DNA of 64,000 nucleotides from Streptomyces sp. NRRL S-455 (lineage in GTDB: Bacteria; Actinomycetota; Actinomycetes; Streptomycetales; Streptomycetaceae): assembly GCF_000717875.1 (NCBI RefSeq), contig NZ_JOCT01000017.1, positions 62,001-126,000 of the forward strand. The letters run 5' to 3'. This document shows, piece by piece, positions 1 to 7,939 of this stretch. Made by a program: the position numbers and the translations under genes. Each line of letters begins with the position of its first letter. Positions within the stretch are counted from its first letter, which is position 1. The notes below the pieces were generated by a model that worked only from the letters and a program-made list of their open reading frames with translations, did no database searches and was not told the origin of the DNA.

Positions 1-1045
1 AGTACACCGCCGTCTGGAGCAGCACCGCGCCGATCTCCTCCGGTGTGAGCCCGTTGCGGCGGGCCGCGCGGACGTGCATGGCCAGCTCGTCGTAGTGGCC
101 GTGCGCGACCAGCGCGGTGAGGGTGATCATGCTGCGTTCGCGACGGGACAGCGTAGGGTCGGTCCAGATCTCGCCCCAGGCGTAGCGCGAGATGAAGTCC
201 TGGAATCGCGCGGTGAAGGGGGTCTGCCGGGCCTGCGCCCGGTCGACGTGCGCATCGCCGAGCACCTCGCGCCGCACCTCCATCCCCCGCCCCGCGGGCC
301 CGCCGAAGTGTGCCCGCAGCGCGGTCAGCACCGCCTCCGGGCACTGCGCGGGAGCCAGGTGCGAGGCACCCGGGATCTCCACGAGTGCCGCGCCCGGCAC
401 CGCGTCGGCGATCTCCCGCAGGTGTGCGGGCGGCGTCGCCGGATCGTCACGGCCGGCGACCAGCAGGGTCGGTACGGCGATCCCGGTCAGCCGGTCCCGC
501 AGATCGAACGCGGCGAGCGCGTCACAGCAGGCGGCGTAGGCGTCCGGGTCGGCGTCCCGGTGGTCCTGAACGAGTTCCGGCACGGTGAAGCCGGACGTGA
601 ACCAGCGGGCGTCGGCGTTCTCCGCCAGCCCGGCAAGACCTTCCCGCCGCACCAGCGCCGCCCGCTCCTCCCAGGGCTTCGCCCCGTTGAAGTGTGCCGA
701 GGAGCAGATCACGGCCAGCGAGGACAGCCGCTCGGGATGCCGGACCGCGAGATGCAGCCCCACGGCCCCGCCCAGCGACACACCGGCGTACGCGAACCGC
801 TCGATGCCGAGCGAGTCGGCGAGCGCCAGCACCAGCCCGGCGAGGTCACCGACGGTCGCGCCCGCCTCGATGAGACCGGCCGCCGAACCCCCGTGTCCCG
901 GAAGATCCCAGCGGACCACCCGATGGGTGGCCGACAGTTCGGGTGCCACCTTGTCCCACAGGGCGTACGACGTGCCGAGTGAGGGGCCCAGCAGCAGCGG
1001 GGGCGCGGAGGCGGGCCCTTCGGCACGGTGGTTGAGGAGTGTCAA
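1..1045 (-). CDS. pcaL: 3-oxoadipate enol-lactonase / 4-carboxymuconolactone decarboxylase fusion (partial)
   Basis: Runs off the left edge, so the C-terminus is missing. About 348 codons are visible. Residues 1-250 are an alpha/beta hydrolase with nucleophile elbow GVSLGG, an Asp in AGRDDPATP and a His in GASHLAP. From about residue 265 a carboxymuconolactone decarboxylase domain begins, ending here at ...LTPEEIGAVLLQTAVY. The merged enzyme carries out two consecutive steps of the beta-ketoadipate pathway (decarboxylation of gamma-carboxymuconolactone, then enol-lactone hydrolysis) in the cytoplasm; the fusion is typical of streptomycetes. The start is a TTG at 1045 that overlaps the pcaB stop, which implies translational coupling. 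No ATG or GTG in this frame fits the hydrolase N-terminus better. It is the last visible gene of the pcaHGBL operon. Confidence 0.9.
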   Translation of the reverse strand, partial: MTLLNHRAEGPASAPPLLLGPSLGTSYALWDKVAPELSATHRVVRWDLPGHGGSAAGLIEAGATVGDLAGLVLALADSLGIERFAYAGVSLGGAVGLHLAVRHPERLSSLAVICSSAHFNGAKPWEERAALVRREGLAGLAENADARWFTSGFTVPELVQDHRDADPDAYAACCDALAAFDLRDRLTGIAVPTLLVAGRDDPATPPAHLREIADAVPGAALVEIPGASHLAPAQCPEAVLTALRAHFGGPAGRGMEVRREVLGDAHVDRAQARQTPFTARFQDFISRYAWGEIWTDPTLSRRERSMITLTALVAHGHYDELAMHVRAARRNGLTPEEIGAVLLQTAVY

Positions 1046-2337
1046 CGTCGCTCCAGAGCACGGTCGGTGAGGGCTCCGGCGGAGCCGGTGTAGTGGGTGG
1101 GGTCGAGGTCGGCGTCCGCCAGCTCCGGCGCCTCGGAAAGCTGCCGCTCCTCGGAGGCCAGCCTGGAGAGCAGTTCCTTGGCGCGGGCCCGGCCCAGCAC
1201 CGGGGCCAGTTCGGCGGACAGCCGCTCGGAGACGATCAGCCCGCCGGTCAGATCCAGGTGTTCGCGCATGGCCTCCGGCCGGACCCGCAGTCCCTCGGCC
1301 AGGCCGGCGGCATCCCGGGCGGCCCCGCCGACCAGCCGCAGCAGGTCCCTCAGCGGCTCCCACTCCGCGTGCCAGGCCCCGGCAGGCCGCTCGTCCTCCG
1401 CGGCCAGCGATCCGTACAGCATGGCCGCGAGCTGGGGCGCCCGCCGGGCCGCGGCGGCGATGAGGGTGGACCGTACGGGGTTGGACTTGTGCGGCATCGC
1501 GGAGGAGCCCCCGCCGCTGCCCTCAACGACCTCGGCGATCTCGGTGCGGGAGAGGGTGAGGACGTCCACGGCGACCTTGCCCAGCGCGCCGGCGGTGAAG
1601 GCGAGGCACCCCGCGAGATCGGCGACCGGCGTGCGCAGGGTGTGCCAGGGCAGGTCGGGCGCCCGTAGACCGAGTTCACGGGCGTACGCCCACGGCAGCT
1701 CTGCCGGATCGCTCGCGCCGTACGCGCCGAAGGCCGCCAATGTCCCCGCCGCGCCCCCCAGTTGGACGGGCAGTGCGTCCCGCACGGCCGTCACCCGGTC
1801 CCGTGCGTCGAGGACCAGCGACCGCCACCCTGCGGCCTTCAGCCCGAACGTCGTGGGTACGGCGTGCTGGGTGAGGGTCCGCCCCGGCATCACGGTGTCG
1901 CGGTGTTCGGCGGCGAGGGCGGCCAGCGCCCGCTCCGTGCGGCCGAGATCGTCGAGGATCGGGCCAAGCGTGCGCACGGCGACCAGCATCGTCGCCGTGT
2001 CCATGATGTCCTGGCTGGTCGCGCCCCGGTGGACGTACGGGCCGTACTCGTCGCCGACCGCCTTCGTCAGGTCGGCGACCAGGGGGATGACGGGGTTGCC
2101 GCCCGCCCGGGCCCGCTCGGCGAGGGCCCGCAGGTCGAAGGCGCCGGTGCCGGCCGCATCCGTCACCGTCGTCGCCGCTTCGGCCGGGGCGAGGCCCAGC
2201 GCGGCCTGAGCCCGGGTCAGCGCGGCCTCGGCGTCGAGCAGCGCCCGCAGGTACGCGTGGTCACTCGTGGCGGAGGAGGCCGCCGAGCCGGCCCACCCGG
2301 GGCCGAGCAGACCGGGGTCGCCCTGCGCGGCTGTCAC
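1042..2337 (-). CDS. pcaB: 3-carboxy-cis,cis-muconate cycloisomerase
   Basis: A 431-residue protein of the fumarase/aspartase superfamily. The signature GSSAMPHKSNP is present near residue 275. It catalyses cyclisation of beta-carboxy-muconate (the PcaGH product) to gamma-carboxymuconolactone. The GTG start at 2337 overlaps the pcaG stop as GTGA and its own stop overlaps the next start, so pcaG, pcaB and pcaL are tightly coupled. The reading frame stays open upstream to 2742, but that part lies inside pcaG and is Arg/Pro-rich shadow sequence, so the GTG start was chosen. Length is near the usual 430-450 residues of actinobacterial PcaB. Confidence 0.93.
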   Translation of the reverse strand: MTAAQGDPGLLGPGWAGSAASSATSDHAYLRALLDAEAALTRAQAALGLAPAEAATTVTDAAGTGAFDLRALAERARAGGNPVIPLVADLTKAVGDEYGPYVHRGATSQDIMDTATMLVAVRTLGPILDDLGRTERALAALAAEHRDTVMPGRTLTQHAVPTTFGLKAAGWRSLVLDARDRVTAVRDALPVQLGGAAGTLAAFGAYGASDPAELPWAYARELGLRAPDLPWHTLRTPVADLAGCLAFTAGALGKVAVDVLTLSRTEIAEVVEGSGGGSSAMPHKSNPVRSTLIAAAARRAPQLAAMLYGSLAAEDERPAGAWHAEWEPLRDLLRLVGGAARDAAGLAEGLRVRPEAMREHLDLTGGLIVSERLSAELAPVLGRARAKELLSRLASEERQLSEAPELADADLDPTHYTGSAGALTDRALERR

Positions 2338-2939
2338 CGGAACTCCAGGAAGACGGTCTCTCCTTCGCCCTGGAGGCGGATGTCGAAACGGTACGTCCCG
2401 CTGTCCTCCGCCGCGGCGATCAGCGTGTCGCGGCGCTCTTCCTCCAGCCGGGACAGCAGCGGGTCGGCGGCGAGCGCCTCCGTGTCGCCCGGCAGGTAGA
2501 TCCGGGTGTACAGGTGCACGAGGAGCCCGCGCGCGAAGACGCACACGCTGAGGTACGGGGCGTTCCGCCCGCGCGCACCGGGCCGCAGGGTGCGCGCGTA
2601 CCAGTGGCCGTTCGCGTCGGTCTGGATCCGCCCCCAGCCCGTGAACTCCACACCGTTGCGCCCCAGGAAGCCGCCCGACGCGGGGTCGCGGCGCATCGAA
2701 CCGTCGGCTGTCGCGACCTTGCCGTCGGGATCCGGGCCCCACAGTTCGATCAGGGCGTCGGGCAGCGGCTTGCCCTCGCCGTCCAGGACGTACCCGTGCA
2801 CGGTGACCGTGTCCGGATGTCCGGCGGGCGCGATGTCCTCACCGCCGCGGAACGGCAGGGCGTGACCGTAGAACGGGCCGACGGTGTGCGAGGGGGTGGG
2901 CAGCACGCTCTCCGGCCTGCTGGTGTCGATCTTCGTCAT
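2334..2939 (-). CDS. pcaG: Protocatechuate 3,4-dioxygenase alpha subunit
   Basis: A 201-residue intradiol dioxygenase subunit beginning at ATG 2939. It has the core TVGPFYGHALPF near the N-terminus and the beta-sandwich segments typical of PcaG (VTVHGYVLDGEGKPLPDALIELWGPD). PcaG pairs with PcaH (immediately upstream, 6-bp gap) to form the ferric dioxygenase that opens protocatechuate between the two hydroxyls. The alpha subunit lacks the iron ligands, which lie in PcaH, as expected for this family. Second gene of the pcaHGBL operon, presumably controlled by the divergent pcaV. Confidence 0.95.
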   Translation of the reverse strand: MTKIDTSRPESVLPTPSHTVGPFYGHALPFRGGEDIAPAGHPDTVTVHGYVLDGEGKPLPDALIELWGPDPDGKVATADGSMRRDPASGGFLGRNGVEFTGWGRIQTDANGHWYARTLRPGARGRNAPYLSVCVFARGLLVHLYTRIYLPGDTEALAADPLLSRLEEERRDTLIAAAEDSGTYRFDIRLQGEGETVFLEFR

Positions 2940-2945
2940 GGCAGG

Positions 2946-3719
2946 TCAGCGCCCTTCCTCGATCCAGGTGGCCTGCGGGCCGTCCAGCACGATGTCCCAG
3001 TGGTAGCCCATCGAGAACTCCGGCACCGACAGGCTGTGGTCGTACGTCGCGACCAGCCGCTGCCGGGCCGCGTCGTCCGTCACCGACTGGATGATCGGGT
3101 CGTAGGGGAACAGCGGATCGCTCGGGAAGTACATCTGCGTCACGAGCCGCTGGGTGAACGCCGTACCGAAGAGCGAGAAGTGGATGTGCGCCGGCCGCCA
3201 GGCGTTGACGTGCTGGCGCCAGGGATACGGGCCCGGCTGGACGGTGGTGAAGTGGTACCGGCCGTCGTCGTCGGTGAGCGTGCGGCCCACGCCGGTGAAG
3301 TTGGGGTCCAGCGGGGCGTCGTGCTGCTCGCGCTGGTGGGCGTAGCGTCCCGCGGAGTTGGCCTGCCAGATCTCCACGAGCTGGCCGCGCACCGGACGGC
3401 CGTCACGGTCCAGGAGACGGCCGGAGACGGTGATGCGCTCGCCGATCGGCTCCCCGTGGTGCTGCCGGGTGAGGTCGTTGTCGATCTCGGTGATGTCCCG
3501 CTCCCCGAAGGCCGGGGAGGACAGCTCCACCAGCTCCGGGTCCTGGCTGACGTCGATGGTGACCGGCGGCTGCTTCGGGTGGCGGAGCACCGAGGAGCGG
3601 TACGGCGCGTAGTCGCGGCGCGGCTGGTGCTCGACCGGCCCGCCGTCCGCGAGGCGCTTCTCGTACGCGGCGCGACCGGCCGCGATCTCCTGGTCGATGT
3701 CGTGCTGTGTGAGAGTCAT
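2946..3719 (-). CDS. pcaH: Protocatechuate 3,4-dioxygenase beta subunit
   Basis: A 257-residue iron-bearing subunit. The segment WRQHVNAWRPAHIHFSLFG near residue 165 holds the family's iron-ligand His pair region, and the Tyr ligand of GRYAHQ lies before it. It cleaves protocatechuate to beta-carboxy-cis,cis-muconate. The start chosen is ATG 3719 (MTLTQHDIDQEI). The frame is open to 4439, but the added part is antisense to pcaV and not PcaH-like. It is the first gene of the operon, faces pcaV across about 200 bp, and carries operator-like repeats in its upstream region. Confidence 0.95.
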   Translation of the reverse strand: MTLTQHDIDQEIAAGRAAYEKRLADGGPVEHQPRRDYAPYRSSVLRHPKQPPVTIDVSQDPELVELSSPAFGERDITEIDNDLTRQHHGEPIGERITVSGRLLDRDGRPVRGQLVEIWQANSAGRYAHQREQHDAPLDPNFTGVGRTLTDDDGRYHFTTVQPGPYPWRQHVNAWRPAHIHFSLFGTAFTQRLVTQMYFPSDPLFPYDPIIQSVTDDAARQRLVATYDHSLSVPEFSMGYHWDIVLDGPQATWIEEGR

Positions 3720-3751
3720 GGAAGCCCCATCTTCTCCGAGCGTCCCGACCC

Positions 3752-3771
3752 ACTTAGTCAGGGCACTGAGT
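3752..3771. promoter_or_regulatory. Putative PcaV operator, pcaH side
   Basis: Two near-palindromic heptamers ACTTAGT (3752-3758) and ACTGAGT (3765-3771) lie 13 bp apart, about 33-52 bp upstream of the pcaH start. A similar ACTT..GCACTGA arrangement occurs, inverted, beside pcaV. MarR repressors of this type bind such imperfect inverted repeats. Assignment is by position and resemblance only. Confidence 0.4.
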
Positions 3772-3886
3772 ATTTCTCTGAAGCCTTCCCTCACGCTGCC
3801 ATCAGGGCGGCAGGGCGTCAAGGCCCTGGTGTCGGCACTGATGGGCCCCTGCACGGACGGCAGACAGCTCCTGGACGGCCGGGTAT

Positions 3887-3907
3887 TGTTCAGTGCACCA
3901 AGTAAAG
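3887..3907. promoter_or_regulatory. Putative PcaV operator, pcaV side
   Basis: Read on the minus strand, ACTTGGTGCACTGAAC (3904-3889) resembles the pcaH-side site and is centred on the palindrome GTGCAC (3893-3898). It lies about 17 bp upstream of the pcaV ATG, so it could mediate autorepression. Inference from similarity between the two sites. Confidence 0.4.
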
Positions 3908-3923
3908 CAACCGAGGGGTGCAC

Positions 3924-4388
3924 ATGGCGGCGGCGGACCTCACCACCCACCCCGGGCACCTGGCCCGGCGGCTCCAGCAGGCGCACTACCTGCTGTGGAA
4001 CACGATGGTCTCCGAGGAGATCACCTCGCCCCAGTTCGCGGTCCTCAACACGCTCGTGGCCGAGCCCGGCCTGGACCAGCGGACGGTGGGGGAGCGGGTG
4101 GGGCTCGACCGGTCGACGATCGCCGAGGTGATCAGCCGGCTCAGCCGGCGCGGACTGCTCGACAAGGTCCGCGACCCGGAGGACGGCCGCCGGTTCCTGC
4201 TGCGTCTCACGGAGGAGGGGGCGCGTACGCACCGCAGGCTGACCGTGCGCACCGCCCGTATGAACCAGGTGTTCCTCGCGCCGCTGACCGCCGAGGAGCG
4301 GACGGTGTTCTTCGACCTCATCCGGCGCGTGGCGGACGCGGCCGAGGGGCTGCGCAACCCAGGGGAGCCCCTGCCGGCGCCCCGCTGA
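3924..4388 (+). CDS. pcaV: MarR-family repressor of the protocatechuate operon (PcaV-like)
   Basis: A 154-residue winged-helix protein: N-terminal helix with HLARRLQQAHYLLWN, recognition region VGLDRSTIAEVISRLSRRGL and wing DPEDGRRF. In PcaV of S. coelicolor, which responds to protocatechuate, Arg15 is the key ligand residue. Counting from ATG 3924 the first Arg of LARR is residue 15, which together with the GAGGGG ribosome site (3913-3918) selects this ATG over the GTG at 3918. The gene is divergent from pcaHGBL and probably represses both directions until aromatic ligand is present. Confidence 0.9.
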   Translation: MAAADLTTHPGHLARRLQQAHYLLWNTMVSEEITSPQFAVLNTLVAEPGLDQRTVGERVGLDRSTIAEVISRLSRRGLLDKVRDPEDGRRFLLRLTEEGARTHRRLTVRTARMNQVFLAPLTAEERTVFFDLIRRVADAAEGLRNPGEPLPAPR

Positions 4389-4415
4389 CCGGCGTGCCCC
4401 GCACGGGCGGGTCAG
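4385..4415. terminator. Bidirectional terminator-like hairpin
   Basis: Outer arms CTGACC (4385-4390) and GGTCAG (4410-4415) enclose an inner stem CGTGC/GCACG with a CCC loop. It overlaps the stop codons of the convergent pcaV and DUF3048 genes. No U-tract, as is usual in Streptomyces. Confidence 0.5.
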
Positions 4416-5407
4416 GGCGCCTCGGCGTACACCACCCACACCGGTCCCCTCGCGAAGTTCACCGGCGTGCCGTCGCCGGTGGTGAACGCCGTGCCGTCCG
4501 TGGCGTTCTCGCGCTCCCAGGCCACGTCGTGGGCCCGGCCGTCGCGCAGCACCTCAGCCGTCCCCGAGCCGACCGTCTCGGTGTACGGCGTGTTGTTGCC
4601 GAGGAAGTCCCCGAAGGCCGACTCGCGCACCTTCACGTACTGCACGACGACCGTCGCCGCCGTCATCCGCTCCCCGTCGGCCGTCGTCGCGGGCGCGCCG
4701 TCCATGCCGACCAGCCAGCGGTCGCGGTCCTCGGACCAGGTGAAGGTGAAACGGGCCGCCGGATAGCGCACCGTCCGCTGGGTCTCCGGGGTGCCGCCTG
4801 CGGGGGCGGAGCCGTAGCGGAAGCCGGTGGTCAGTGCGGTCGCTCCCGGGGTGTCGGGCACGATCTGCCCGGGCCGCAGGAAGAGGTTGTGCGGGGCGGT
4901 TCTGCCGGAGTCCCGGAAGTACGCGTCCGAGGCGCTGCCCGGCGTCTCCGCCCGCAGGGGCGCCTTGTCGATCAGCGGCAGGAGCTTCGACTGTGCGCCG
5001 GAGAAGGCGAGCGTGGGCTGGTCGAACTGGCGCAGCAACTCCAGATCCGACTCACGTGCGCTGCGCACCGGGCCCACGGTCTTCGGCAACCGGGTCGCGT
5101 ACACCGCCATCAGCCGACTCAGCCCGCCCTCGACCTGCTCGACGTACACGATGTCCGCGGTGCCGACGCCCGTGTGCGGCCGGGCCGTGCGGGCGTTGTC
5201 GATCTTGACCGCGAGCACGCCGGGGCCGGTCGCCGGAGGTGATGCTCCCTGCTCCGACTCCCTCGCCGACCCCCGTCCGTCGTCGCCCGGGCCGCCCCCG
5301 CCGGTGCACCCCGCCGCCAGGGCGGCCGTCACCGTGGCGGCCAGCAGCGCCGCTGTGGTCGCGGCACGCCGTCCGCGCAGCCTTCGTCCCTTGACCACCG
5401 TCGCCAC
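4412..5407 (-). CDS. DUF3048 domain lipoprotein
   Basis: A 331-residue exported protein. The basic N-terminus (GRRLRGRRAA) is followed by a hydrophobic stretch ending in the lipobox LAAGC (Cys near residue 33) and a Gly/Asp-rich linker, so it is probably a lipoprotein. The rest matches DUF3048: VLAVKIDNARTARPHTG, ADIVYVEQVEGG and VGPVRSARESD. The biochemical role of DUF3048 is unknown to me; homologues include Bacillus YerB. The start is GTG 5407 with GAGG at 5415-5412. Its 3' end abuts pcaV, and its promoter region faces the alcohol dehydrogenase gene. Confidence 0.85.
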   Translation of the reverse strand: MATVVKGRRLRGRRAATTAALLAATVTAALAAGCTGGGGPGDDGRGSARESEQGASPPATGPGVLAVKIDNARTARPHTGVGTADIVYVEQVEGGLSRLMAVYATRLPKTVGPVRSARESDLELLRQFDQPTLAFSGAQSKLLPLIDKAPLRAETPGSASDAYFRDSGRTAPHNLFLRPGQIVPDTPGATALTTGFRYGSAPAGGTPETQRTVRYPAARFTFTWSEDRDRWLVGMDGAPATTADGERMTAATVVVQYVKVRESAFGDFLGNNTPYTETVGSGTAEVLRDGRAHDVAWERENATDGTAFTTGDGTPVNFARGPVWVVYAEAP

Positions 5408-5590
5408 CGCGCCTCATGTCATCGATTGTCATGATTGTGCACTTATATGTCTGACGATGGCCATAGTCGATCGTTTATGGTGCAGGTTCTCCGCCTTGTC
5501 CGTCGATCGGCGCAAGGTTCGGCGCGAAGCGCCCGGGTACTCGGGCCTCGCCGTAGACCGACGCGCACGCTACGGAGGGAGCGCGAGGCG

Positions 5591-6781
5591 ATGAGGGCAG
5601 TGACCTGGCAGGGCAAACGGGACGTGCGGGTGGAGAACGTGCCCGATCCGAAGATCCAGGAGCCGACGGACGCGATCATCCGCATCACCTCCACCGGACT
5701 GTGCGGATCCGACCTGCACCTGTACGAAGTGCTCACGCCGTTCATGACTCCGGGCGACATCCTCGGCCATGAACCCATGGGCATCGTCGAGGAGGTCGGC
5801 GCGGGCGTCCCGGACCTCCAGGTGGGGGACCGGGTCGTGGTCCCGTTCCAGATCGCCTGCGGCAACTGCTGGATGTGCCTGACCGGCCTGCCCACCCAGT
5901 GCGAGACCACCCAGGTCCACGGCGAGGGCATGGGCGCCGCCCTGTTCGGCTACACCCGGCTGTACGGCTCCGTGCCGGGCGCCCAGGCCGAGTACCTGCG
6001 CGTCCCGCAGGCGCAGTACGGCCCGATCAAGGTCCCCGAAGGCCCGTCCGACGACCGTTTCGTCTACCTCTCCGACGTGCTGCCCACCGCCTGGCAGGCG
6101 GTCGCCTACGCTGACGTCCCACAGGGCGGCAGCGTCGCCGTGCTCGGGCTCGGGCCCATCGGCGACATGGCCTGCCGCGTCGCCCAGGTGCGCGGCGCCG
6201 GACGGGTGTTCGGAGTGGACCTGGTGCCGGAGCGCCTGCGGCGGGCGCGCTCGCGGGGCGTGGAGACCTTCGACCTCAGGTCGTTCGACGACGAGAAGGA
6301 ACTCGTCGCCGCGATCCGCGACCAGACCGACGGGCGCGGCCCCGACGCTGTGATCGACGCGGTCGGCACCGAAGCCCATGGCGGCGCGGCGGCCAAGCTC
6401 GCCCAGACGGCCTCGTCGATGCTGCCCCGCAAGATCAGCGGACCGTTCGCCGAACGCTTCAGCGTCGACCGGCTCTCCGCCCTCCACACCGCCATCGAGC
6501 TGGTGCGCCGCGGCGGCACCATCTCGCTGTCCGGTGTCTACGGCGGCATGGCGGACCCGATGCCGATGCTCACCCTGTTCGACAAGCAGATCCAGATGCG
6601 GATGGGGCAGGCCAACGTCCGCCGCTGGAGCGACGACATCATCCCGTACCTGACCGACGAGGACCCGCTCGGCGTCGACGACTTCGCCACCCACCGGGTC
6701 TCGCTGTCCGAGGCACCGCACGCCTACGAGATGTTCCAGCGCAAGCAGGACGGCGCGGTCAAGGTCCTGATGCAGCCCTGA
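5591..6781 (+). CDS. Zinc-dependent alcohol dehydrogenase (threonine/formaldehyde dehydrogenase type)
   Basis: A 396-residue medium-chain dehydrogenase. The catalytic zinc motif is TGLCGSDLHLYE, followed by GHEPMGIVEEVG; a second Cys cluster CGNCWMC begins the structural-zinc lobe, and the Rossmann motif is GLGPIG. An insertion compared with plain ADHs places it in the formaldehyde/glutathione-independent dehydrogenase subgroup common in soil bacteria. Substrate cannot be told from sequence. ATG 5591 was chosen because GGAGGGA (5574-5580) precedes it; the frame is open 52 codons further upstream without homology. Monocistronic, ending in a small hairpin. Confidence 0.85.
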   Translation: MRAVTWQGKRDVRVENVPDPKIQEPTDAIIRITSTGLCGSDLHLYEVLTPFMTPGDILGHEPMGIVEEVGAGVPDLQVGDRVVVPFQIACGNCWMCLTGLPTQCETTQVHGEGMGAALFGYTRLYGSVPGAQAEYLRVPQAQYGPIKVPEGPSDDRFVYLSDVLPTAWQAVAYADVPQGGSVAVLGLGPIGDMACRVAQVRGAGRVFGVDLVPERLRRARSRGVETFDLRSFDDEKELVAAIRDQTDGRGPDAVIDAVGTEAHGGAAAKLAQTASSMLPRKISGPFAERFSVDRLSALHTAIELVRRGGTISLSGVYGGMADPMPMLTLFDKQIQMRMGQANVRRWSDDIIPYLTDEDPLGVDDFATHRVSLSEAPHAYEMFQRKQDGAVKVLMQP

Positions 6782-6794
6782 GTCGCCCTCAGGG
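6776..6794 (+). terminator. Terminator-like hairpin after alcohol dehydrogenase
   Basis: CCCTGAG (6776-6782), loop TCGCC, CTCAGGG (6788-6794). A perfect 7-bp stem spanning the stop codon, between two convergent genes. Confidence 0.45.
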
Positions 6795-6800
6795 GCCCGG

Positions 6801-7865
6801 TCAGGAGCCGAGGATCTCCGCCAGGTCGTACCGGACGGGCTCCTCCAGCTGCGCGTAGGTGCAGCTCTCGGGAGCCCGGTCCGGGCGCCAGCGGCGGAAA
6901 CGGGCGGTGTGCCGGAAACGCTGCCCGTTCTCCATGTGGTCATACGCCACCTCGGCCACCCGCTCCGGCCGCAGCGGCACCCACGACAAATCCTTACGGC
7001 CCGACCAGCGGCTCGGCGCCCCCGGCAGCCGGGCCTTCTCGTGCGCGGCCTCGTCGGCCCAGGCCGCCCACGGATGCCCCTGGACGTCGTCCATGCGCAG
7101 CGGTTCCAGTTCCTCCACCAGCTCGGCGCGCCGCTTCATCGGGAAGGCGGCGGACACGCCCACGTGCTGGAGTGCGCCCCGGTCGTCGTACAGTCCGAGC
7201 AGCAGCGAGCCGACCACCGGGCCGCTCTTGTGCAGGCGGTACCCGGCGACGACGACATCCGCCGTCCGTTCGTGTTTGATCTTGAACATGGCGCGTTCGT
7301 CCGGGCGGTAGCGCACGGTCAGCGGCTTGGCGATGACACCGTCCAGGCCCGCTCCCTCGTACTCCTCGAACCACTGCCGCGCCACCTCGATGTCCGTGGT
7401 CGCCGGAGCCAGGTGCACCGGGGCCGCCACCCCGGACAGCTCCCTGGCCAGCAGCTCCCGACGCTCGGTCAGCGGAGCGCCCATCAGCGACTCGTCCCCC
7501 AGCGCCAGCAGGTCGAACACGACCAGTGAGGCGGGCGTCCGCTCGGCCAGCGTCCGCACCCGCGAGTCCGCGGGGTGGATCCGCTCCGTCAGGGCGTCGA
7601 AGTCCAGATGTCCCTCCCGCGCGATCACGATCTCCCCGTCGATCACGCAGCGCTCCGGCAGCCGTTCCCGCACGGCCACCACCAGCTCGGGAAAGTACCT
7701 GGTCAGAGGCTTCCCGGTCCGGCTGCCGAGCTCCACCTCGTCCCCGTCGCGGAACACGATCGCCCGGAATCCGTCCCACTTCGCCTCGTACTGCATGCCC
7801 GACGGGATCGCCGCCACGGACTTGGCGAGCATCGGCAGCACAGGGGGCATCACCGGTAGATCCAT
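6801..7865 (-). CDS. ATP-dependent DNA ligase (LigC/LigD ligase-domain type)
   Basis: A 354-residue ligase. The adenylated lysine is in YEAKWDGFRAI (motif I, near residue 32), with later motifs ELGSRTG, VIDGEIV and LDGVIAKPL, and an OB-fold half from about residue 205. It lacks polymerase and nuclease domains, so it is a stand-alone ligase. It seals nicks and double-strand breaks, probably in non-homologous end joining with the divergently encoded polymerase next door. ATG 7865 (MDLPVMPP) is preferred; an upstream start at 7895 adds only ten unconserved residues. Ku is not in this window. Confidence 0.88.
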   Translation of the reverse strand: MDLPVMPPVLPMLAKSVAAIPSGMQYEAKWDGFRAIVFRDGDEVELGSRTGKPLTRYFPELVVAVRERLPERCVIDGEIVIAREGHLDFDALTERIHPADSRVRTLAERTPASLVVFDLLALGDESLMGAPLTERRELLARELSGVAAPVHLAPATTDIEVARQWFEEYEGAGLDGVIAKPLTVRYRPDERAMFKIKHERTADVVVAGYRLHKSGPVVGSLLLGLYDDRGALQHVGVSAAFPMKRRAELVEELEPLRMDDVQGHPWAAWADEAAHEKARLPGAPSRWSGRKDLSWVPLRPERVAEVAYDHMENGQRFRHTARFRRWRPDRAPESCTYAQLEEPVRYDLAEILGS

Positions 7866-7939
7866 GGGTCGATTCTGCTCCTGCATGAGCCGCAACGCCC
7901 GATATGCGATACCTGCGTGGTACGCCTACCGTTGCTCGC

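Noticed and set aside
2338..2742. N-terminal extension of the pcaB frame
   Set aside because: Lies within pcaG in another frame and is not cycloisomerase-like; GTG 2337 gives the expected length and a GTGA overlap.
3720..4439. N-terminal extension of the pcaH frame
   Set aside because: Antisense to pcaV and across the operator region; ATG 3719 matches PcaH N-termini.
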